From Cellvibrio sp. UBA7661 (GTDB lineage Bacteria; Pseudomonadota; Gammaproteobacteria; Pseudomonadales; Cellvibrionaceae): a stretch of 64,000 nt of DNA. Position 1 is the first letter of the stretch. Every line of letters begins with the position of its first letter. The DNA lies in contig DLHT01000003.1 of the NCBI GenBank assembly GCA_002483365.1, positions 372,001 to 436,000 of the forward strand, written 5' to 3'. Positions 54,770 through 61,001 of the stretch are shown piece by piece. The notes below the pieces were generated by a model, which saw only the letters and a program-made list of their open reading frames with translations, made no database searches and was not told the DNA's origin. Both the position numbers and the translations under genes were made by a program.

Positions 54770-54964
54770 AAGGAAGCCATTAACAATGTAGCAACACGCC
54801 TGAAAATTGAGCTAATATTTAGTCTTCCGCGCGACCCTAGTCAATAATGAGGGCTGAATGAGAAATCCAGAAAATTAAAAATAAGATCACAATCGAGAGC
54901 AGATTAAATTCGTTCGGCGCGACAAATAATTACCTTTTTAAATTTAGAATAGGATATCCGAAAA
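54770..54964. other. AT-rich gap before the helicase gene
   Basis: No gene seen. It divides the minus-strand nadV operon from the plus-strand helicase pair and probably holds the helicase promoter. Confidence 0.5.
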
Positions 54965-56998
54965 ATGCTCAGTAGCTTCTTTTATCTTCAAGTAGAAAAA
55001 AATGATGAAAATAAAGTTTTACTAAACAGCTTAGAGCAATACGCCACTAACAAACTGAAACAGGTTTATGTAGTAGACAGACCTCTAGGCGATTCGAAAT
55101 ATAGCTACCGCTATCAACGTGCATTGGTTTTACTAGCACCCGACCACAAAATTACATTTGTAAATCTTGATGACGATAACGATTTATTTGATGAGTATGT
55201 AGATGATTTCATCGAGGACCTTGGATCGATATCTGACAAATATCGATATAAAGAAAAAATAGGAAGGCCGCGTAAATGGAAGCAGGATTTAATTGAGGAA
55301 GTGTGCTCTAAAGACATAGAAAACTGGGAGGAGTTTTTTACAAGTATTTACTTGGAAGATCCAATAGAGAAGAAAAAATCAGAGTTGCTGATATCATTAT
55401 TGACTGGGAGCATCAATGACATCGATAAAGTAAAAGATGATATTCCTGATAATGTACTTGATAGGGTAAAGCAAAAAATATTACTGTTTGACGGAGACCA
55501 AACAAGATTTATTTATCAAAAGCCAATTAAACCTGTAATTCGCATACAAGGCCTATCTGGAACCGGAAAAACTGAGCTTCTTCTTCACAAATTAAAAGAA
55601 ATATATGTTTCTGAAAAGGACTCAGCAAGCAAAATAATGTTTACCTGCCATAATAAAATTCTAGCTGATAGCCTGAGAAAACGGATTCCAGACTTTTTTG
55701 ATTTCATGAAAGTAGAGCAGCAAATATTATGGAATGAGCGCTTATGGTGTGTTAGCGCATGGGGATCCCGATCAGATAAAGACTCAGGAGCATACACCTA
55801 TATTTGCAATTTTTATGGCGCGCAATATTTTCAGTATAGTAGATACACTTCTTTTGATGAAGTATGTAAAACGGCTGTAGATTATATAAAAAAGAATGAT
55901 TTGGTAAAGAAGCAAGGATATGCATTCGATTATATTTTACTGGATGAGAGCCAAGACTTCCCCGCATCGTTTATCGAACTGTGCCAAATGGTAACAAGCA
56001 CTCACCTTTATGTTGCTGGCGATATATTTCAAAGCATTTTCGATGAAAATCTTGTAAGTGAAATAGAACCAGACTACTTGTTAAGCAAATGTTATCGCAC
56101 TGACCCCAGAACGTTAATGTTTGCTCATGCACTTGGAATGGGTTTATTTGAAACACCAAAGCTTCGCTGGCTTGAAGATAGCGAGTGGGCTGCGTGTGGA
56201 TATCAACCAAAAAAGAATGGCAATATTTATGAGTTGTCTAGGGAGCCGCTTCGCAGATTTGAGGATTCAAAAGATGAGTACCCATCAAGCGTAGAAATTG
56301 TGCGCACAAGTGCACAACTGAATGAAACATCAGAAACAAAAATTATAGATGTAATTAAAAAAATACAGATAGAAAATCCATCAGTTACTATGGATGACAT
56401 AGGAATAATTTTTATTGATAATCATGATTATGTTTACAGTACTGCAGACAACCTATATTTTTCTTTGAAACAGGAATTTGGATGGGATGTAAACAAGGCA
56501 TATGAAACAAAAAATAAAATTAAAGGGACACTATTTTTAAGCAACAAAAACAATGTAAAGGGACTTGAATTTCCTTTTGTAATCTGCGTAACAAAAAAGA
56601 TAAACAATCATCAAAGTTATAGAAATGCGTTATACATGATGTTAACCAGATCTTTCTTGAAAAGTTATTTGTTAATCAATGAAGAAAGTAATGCTAACTT
56701 ATTACCCATCATGGAAAACGCACTGACAAGCATAAACAAAACAAAGATGCTAATAGTACAAGAGCCAACGGAAGCAGAAAAAGCTCAAATTAAAACAACT
56801 ATAAAATATACAGATATTACCAAATCTTTTTATGACTCTGTTTACGATTTATTCGATGACTTGGATGTTCCAATTAAATTTAGAAAGCAATTTTACAAGA
56901 TCATACAACAGACTGTTGGGAACGAATTTGATAGAACCACCGTTATAAAAGTCATTGAATTCAATAAAGGGCTTCTTTCACAGGGAAGTTCCATATGA
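54965..56998 (+). CDS. SF1 (UvrD/Rep-like) helicase domain protein
   Basis: 677 aa. An N-terminal about 180-residue domain of unknown type precedes the helicase core. Walker A is GLSGTGKT at 196-203; Walker B is DYILLDESQDF at about 322-332; later motifs include YRTDPRTLMFAHAL, VKGLEFPFVICV (about 530) and ALYMMLTRSFLKSYLL (motif VI). The frame is clearly more AT-rich than the flanking NAD genes. ATGA overlap with the next gene shows coupling. This two-gene arrangement inserted into a metabolic locus is like many anti-phage systems, though no known system is recognised. Confidence 0.82.
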   Translation: MLSSFFYLQVEKNDENKVLLNSLEQYATNKLKQVYVVDRPLGDSKYSYRYQRALVLLAPDHKITFVNLDDDNDLFDEYVDDFIEDLGSISDKYRYKEKIGRPRKWKQDLIEEVCSKDIENWEEFFTSIYLEDPIEKKKSELLISLLTGSINDIDKVKDDIPDNVLDRVKQKILLFDGDQTRFIYQKPIKPVIRIQGLSGTGKTELLLHKLKEIYVSEKDSASKIMFTCHNKILADSLRKRIPDFFDFMKVEQQILWNERLWCVSAWGSRSDKDSGAYTYICNFYGAQYFQYSRYTSFDEVCKTAVDYIKKNDLVKKQGYAFDYILLDESQDFPASFIELCQMVTSTHLYVAGDIFQSIFDENLVSEIEPDYLLSKCYRTDPRTLMFAHALGMGLFETPKLRWLEDSEWAACGYQPKKNGNIYELSREPLRRFEDSKDEYPSSVEIVRTSAQLNETSETKIIDVIKKIQIENPSVTMDDIGIIFIDNHDYVYSTADNLYFSLKQEFGWDVNKAYETKNKIKGTLFLSNKNNVKGLEFPFVICVTKKINNHQSYRNALYMMLTRSFLKSYLLINEESNANLLPIMENALTSINKTKMLIVQEPTEAEKAQIKTTIKYTDITKSFYDSVYDLFDDLDVPIKFRKQFYKIIQQTVGNEFDRTTVIKVIEFNKGLLSQGSSI

Positions 56999-57618
56999 AA
57001 AAGTTCGAAATTCCCATTTCAGATGCTATTGCTGATGTATTTTTTGCCCCGATCAGATGCAAAAAAGATGTTATTTGTTTATTAATGAATACGATAAAAT
57101 ACGTGCAAAGCAGCATTAGTATAACTGGCCCTATACAGAACACTTTAACTATCATTATAGATGATATGAATCGCTTTATTTACAAATCAGAGCATAAAAT
57201 ATTTTCCATTCGCTCTCCATTTCATGTCAAAAAAGAGCAAGACCAACTTCTGTTTTATACTAACCACATTGCTGACATAGATAGCGTTATTTCCTCTCGA
57301 ATACTAGCATTCGTAAAAGATGAGCGGTTCAACTCTCCAAACTATATTGAATTTATTGAACCTCTGGAAGAGCTGTTTGACGACCCTGACAGAATATGGG
57401 CATTTGTTCATGAGTTGATGCTATTTGAGGATGGCTATCTTCGCCACGATCATGACCCCATTAACGAAAAGGGAAGATTTCATCCGTTGTCGCACATCGA
57501 TTTTTGCTATACAACTGCTTCAACATTTAAAATTGGCACATATCATAAACCTTGCTCTAATTACTTTGGTCAACTCTTGGATAACAAATGTGAAGCTAAA
57601 TTTTTAGAAAGAGTGTAG
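56995..57618 (+). CDS. Unknown 207-aa partner of the helicase, His/Asp-rich motif
   Basis: Starts within the helicase stop (ATGA), so it is made with it. Mostly helical. Near the C-terminus it has R-HDHD (150-153) and GRFHPLSHID (161-170), a cluster of His and Asp that could bind metal, followed by FCYTTASTFKIG. No family is recognised. It may be the effector or a regulator of the helicase. Confidence 0.65.
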   Translation: MKKFEIPISDAIADVFFAPIRCKKDVICLLMNTIKYVQSSISITGPIQNTLTIIIDDMNRFIYKSEHKIFSIRSPFHVKKEQDQLLFYTNHIADIDSVISSRILAFVKDERFNSPNYIEFIEPLEELFDDPDRIWAFVHELMLFEDGYLRHDHDPINEKGRFHPLSHIDFCYTTASTFKIGTYHKPCSNYFGQLLDNKCEAKFLERV

Positions 57619-57642
57619 GTAATTTTTAAGTATGTAAATTTA

Positions 57643-57736
57643 ATCGTGTCAACTTGAAAAAAGATGGCCAATATATGTATGAAATAAAAAAGTAGACTTC
57701 TGAATTTTAATGAGGCTTCAATTTCTTTGACACGAT
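57643..57736. repeat. 10-bp inverted repeat bracketing the gap before the nadM stop
   Basis: ATCGTGTCAA (57643-57652) and TTGACACGAT (57727-57736) are perfect complements, the right arm touching the stop codon of the NMNAT/NUDIX gene. It could fold as a long-looped terminator for the convergent genes, or mark the right edge of the helicase insertion. Confidence 0.5.
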
Positions 57737-58794
57737 CAAACTGCTCCCAATAAGTCCTGAATAATAAAATAGTGATCCTCAAACATTTGCTGCGGATCTA
57801 ATTCACTCAACGGAATCCATTTTGCGGTTTTTGCATCGTCACCACCTTTGACTTTAGGCAGCTCCGCATTCGGTTCCAGTTCAATGTAAAACGCATGGGT
57901 GATAGTGCGGCCGCGTGCAGATCTGTGTGGGTCGTCATACACCTGACTGCGCTTGATAGAGCCTTTCAATACCGGTGCAGGTACTTTTAATTTGGTTTCT
58001 TCACGCAGCTCACGTAAACAAGCATCTTGCAATCGCTCACCTTGATCTACAAATCCGCCCGGTAACGCCCACAAACCTTTGCCTGGATTCGCACGGCGCT
58101 CAATCAATAACACATGACCTGATTGCACTACGACAGAATCAACAGTGACAAAAGTGGGTGCATAAGGTGCCGCTTTCCAGGCATCCTGGTATCTTTTGAT
58201 AAACAGAATTTCATCACGCACTTGTTGATAGCCATCATTCTTGTTCGCAAATTCAATTAAGTATTTAGCCACGGCGTCCGGTAATACTTCTGTACATACC
58301 ATGCTATTAATAACTTGCTTGGCATCGCCAATAAAATATCCCTCACGCACAGGCGTCGCGCTAATTGCACGATAATTTTCAATGCTGATGCTGTGCCATT
58401 GGGGAAACAAATTCAGGTAAAAACCGGTTTGATCCTTCTTATGGCCGATCAATGCAATTTTCGCTAAGCGATGGGGCGTTGCGTGATGCGCAGTTACCAA
58501 TCCATTCACTGTCGATTGTACGTTTCGAACCCATATCTCATCGTTGTAGGGCACATCCATTAACGGCAAACATAAAAGTCTGTTATTTTCTTCTGCACTC
58601 AAACAAGCACGCACCATTTCCTCGCGCTCTTGATGAGTCCAGGGATTACGTGTGTTACGCGGCTGCCATGCAGAACCAATCAACAGGATTAATTTATCCG
58701 CTTGCTTTAAGCCCTCCTGAACTACTTTCAGGTGGCCTGCGTGAAATGGTTGGAAGCGACCAATAAATACGGTGAAATCAAATGGACGTGTCAT
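57736..58794 (-). CDS. nadM: Bifunctional NMN adenylyltransferase / NUDIX hydrolase (NadM-Nudt)
   Basis: 352 aa from ATG 58794. The N-terminal half is an NMNAT with FIGRFQPFHAGHLKVV (the HxGH motif), ISATPVREGYF, and PWTHQEREEMVRACL. The C-terminal half is a NUDIX hydrolase with an intact box, GGFVDQGERLQDACLRELREETKLKV. It makes NAD from NMN and can clean up ADP-ribose-type products. Together with nadV it completes NAD salvage from nicotinamide. Divergent from nrtR across a shared operator. Confidence 0.93.
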   Translation of the reverse strand: MTRPFDFTVFIGRFQPFHAGHLKVVQEGLKQADKLILLIGSAWQPRNTRNPWTHQEREEMVRACLSAEENNRLLCLPLMDVPYNDEIWVRNVQSTVNGLVTAHHATPHRLAKIALIGHKKDQTGFYLNLFPQWHSISIENYRAISATPVREGYFIGDAKQVINSMVCTEVLPDAVAKYLIEFANKNDGYQQVRDEILFIKRYQDAWKAAPYAPTFVTVDSVVVQSGHVLLIERRANPGKGLWALPGGFVDQGERLQDACLRELREETKLKVPAPVLKGSIKRSQVYDDPHRSARGRTITHAFYIELEPNAELPKVKGGDDAKTAKWIPLSELDPQQMFEDHYFIIQDLLGAV

Positions 58795-58900
58795 ATCGCA
58801 AGACCCTTGCTGATGTGGATGACCAAAAGTCTTTCTTCTGGTCTTTAATTTATTCATGCTCCAGCCATAGTTTTCTTGCTATGACCAAGCGGCAGGCTTA

Positions 58901-58924
58901 TTATTGGCGTATTGCCACTTAATT
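58901..58924. promoter_or_regulatory. NrtR-type operator candidate between nadM and nrtR
   Basis: TTATTGGCGTATTGCCACTT (58901-58920) continues AATT, with a TGGC...GCCA dyad. It matches the site at 54746 at 17 of 24 positions by eye, and lies between the two divergent starts. Confidence 0.65.
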
Positions 58925-58968
58925 GACAACCCCTTTTCTAATTTTTTATTCGGACATCTAAAACGGCT

Positions 58969-59703
58969 ATGTTTACTACCGAAAAAGAATATCTGAAGCA
59001 TTACAACGTCCATGACTATGACGTACCTCTAGTGTCAGTGGACATCGCCATATTCACCTTGCTGGATGGAAAACTTCATATTTTGCTGGTCGAGCGCGGA
59101 GACTTTCCCGAAAAGGGCCGCTGGTCATTACCCGGTGGATTTATTAATCAGCAGCAAGATAAAGACCTGCATGCAACGGCCTTGCGCAAACTCACAGAGA
59201 AAACCGGTGTAAAAACGCCGCACCTTGAACAGGTGGCCACCATTGGCAACACCAAACGTGATCCTCGGGGATGGTCGGTAACGGCGTTATATATGGGGCT
59301 GATCCCCTATGCACCCACTGCCGACTTTATTGAAACTGTGGCGGACGCTCGCTGGTGGCCTTATGAAATTGCCATCAAACAAAACCTCGCCTTCGACCAC
59401 ATAGAGCTAGTCACACAGGCAAGGGAAAGGCTCAGAGTTAAAAGTGGATACACCGTTCTACCCGTTTACGTCCTTAATGCTCCATTTACTCTGACCCAGC
59501 TTCAACAGGCGTTTGAGGAGTTACTGGGGACAGAAATTGAAAAAAAATCCTTCCGACGCCGTATTCAGGCAGCAGATTTACTCGAAGAGGTCGGTGAAGG
59601 CTTACCCGAGGGAGGGAGAGGAAGAATTGCAGCGTTATATCGCCCAAAGAAAGGTAGCGAACAACATGCTTTTCTCCGGGCGTTCGGCGGAGTGGAGGAT
59701 TAA
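58969..59703 (+). CDS. nrtR: NrtR, NUDIX-related repressor of NAD metabolism
   Basis: 244 aa. The N-terminal NUDIX-like domain (VDIAIFTLLDGKLHILLVERGDFPEKGRWSLPGGFINQQQDKDLHATALRKLTEKTGV) lacks the REUxEE glutamates of active NUDIX enzymes, as in other NrtR proteins, so it senses ADP-ribose rather than hydrolyses it. The C-terminal winged helix (about 170-235, FTLTQLQQAFEELLGTEIEKKSFRRRIQAADLLEEVGEG) binds DNA. Two bases separate it from the phosphatase gene. Confidence 0.92.
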   Translation: MFTTEKEYLKHYNVHDYDVPLVSVDIAIFTLLDGKLHILLVERGDFPEKGRWSLPGGFINQQQDKDLHATALRKLTEKTGVKTPHLEQVATIGNTKRDPRGWSVTALYMGLIPYAPTADFIETVADARWWPYEIAIKQNLAFDHIELVTQARERLRVKSGYTVLPVYVLNAPFTLTQLQQAFEELLGTEIEKKSFRRRIQAADLLEEVGEGLPEGGRGRIAALYRPKKGSEQHAFLRAFGGVED

Positions 59704-59705
59704 GC

Positions 59706-60269
59706 ATGAGTGCGCGTACCAGCCTTACCCATCCGCTCATTATTAATCCCATATCCGTTTCGGCCGGAGAGTTAGGGTTGACCTTTTGCCCGGGAAAGAA
59801 ACAACCCAATGCTATGACGGGCTCATGGGATCGCGATATTACTTTGGATATCGCCACCATAAAATCCTGGGGCGCTGACGCGATTATTTCTTTACTCGAA
59901 GATTTCGAGCACGAAGAACTCCAGGTTCCAGAATTACCTGCCGTTTATCAGCGAGAATTTAAAACCTGGTACAACCTTCCGATCCAGGACAAAAATGCAC
60001 CCAACCAAAATTGGCTAGAAAACTGGCTAGCAATCCGGGGGCTCATACACACCCAGCTCAATAATGGCGAAAAGATAATGATTCATTGTAAGGGTGGTTT
60101 TGGTAGAACCGGCACTGTGGCTGCGATGATATTAATGGACTTCGGATATTCAGTTACTGATGCGATTATCGAGTGTAGAAAAGCGAGAGAGCTATCAGTT
60201 GAAACATTAGCTCAAGAGCAATTTTTGATGGATTATTCGCAATTAAGGAAATCACATGCAAGACGATGA
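59706..60269 (+). CDS. Cys-based protein phosphatase (dual-specificity / CDKN3-like)
   Basis: 187 aa. The P-loop reads IHCKGGFGRTGT, C128-x5-R134, the catalytic pair of the family, followed by T135. The upstream PIQDKNAP segment may supply the general acid Asp. It begins two bases after the nrtR stop and overlaps the next frame by 14 bases, so it is tightly coupled to both. It could remove phosphate from a protein or a small molecule of NAD or nucleotide metabolism; the substrate is not known. Confidence 0.85.
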   Translation: MSARTSLTHPLIINPISVSAGELGLTFCPGKKQPNAMTGSWDRDITLDIATIKSWGADAIISLLEDFEHEELQVPELPAVYQREFKTWYNLPIQDKNAPNQNWLENWLAIRGLIHTQLNNGEKIMIHCKGGFGRTGTVAAMILMDFGYSVTDAIIECRKARELSVETLAQEQFLMDYSQLRKSHARR

Positions 60270-60909
60270 AATTCAAGATCCGCTTAAATCGCTAGATAAA
60301 ATATATGAGCCAGATGAACGGCAATCAAGTTTTATTGCCGATTTGCCAGATATCCATAAATCATTAGCATCAATAACCTTAAACGACGCGGTTCCTTTAG
60401 CGGTAAAACAATTATTTGAAACAGCAAAAAACTTGTCCCTTTACACATGGTTTGTATACCGCTTTCACCAACCAGCAGAGCTAATTTCATTTGCCGCTAT
60501 GGAAATGGCATTACGTCATCGCTATCTTTCAGAAAACCCTGATCTTTCTGAAAGCCAAAAGAAATTGCTATCGCTATATAAGCTGTTACAGCATGCGAAA
60601 AAGGAAAAGTGGCTGCGCAATGAAGGATTTAAAAATCGTTACGCGATTGCACAGCAAAATGCAGAGATAAAAAAAGCCTCCGAAGCACTTTCTGTAAGTG
60701 AACTGGAAGAAGGGCAGTCTTTATTGATTGATGACCCCACCGAGGAAGAAATAGCATTAGCAATGAGCGAACTAGATATGGTTGCCGCCATCTCTGATCA
60801 TTCCAATAAAATTAGAAATGATTTAGCGCATGGCTCAGAAACGTTACATTGGAATAGCATCGGCACTATTGCCTTAAACGCTGAGGTGATAAACCAAATA
60901 TACCCTTAA
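60256..60909 (+). CDS. HEPN-like protein overlapping the phosphatase gene
   Basis: 217 aa, almost all helical. Near the end, KIRNDLAHGSETLH gives R187-N-D-L-A-H192, the Rx4H catalytic motif of HEPN-domain ribonucleases and toxins. The start overlaps the phosphatase gene by 14 bases. HEPN proteins are common in toxin-antitoxin and anti-phage systems, and are often paired with an enzyme that silences them; here the coupled phosphatase might do so, which is an inference. It is 93 bases before the large STAND-like gene. Confidence 0.65.
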   Translation: MQDDEIQDPLKSLDKIYEPDERQSSFIADLPDIHKSLASITLNDAVPLAVKQLFETAKNLSLYTWFVYRFHQPAELISFAAMEMALRHRYLSENPDLSESQKKLLSLYKLLQHAKKEKWLRNEGFKNRYAIAQQNAEIKKASEALSVSELEEGQSLLIDDPTEEEIALAMSELDMVAAISDHSNKIRNDLAHGSETLHWNSIGTIALNAEVINQIYP

Positions 60910-61001
60910 GAATGATGATGCTTAGTAATAAGTTTTTCAGTCACGTCTGATTGGAAATGCGTTTTGATACCTTCAGTATGTACCTAGATTGGAGTCAATA
61001 A

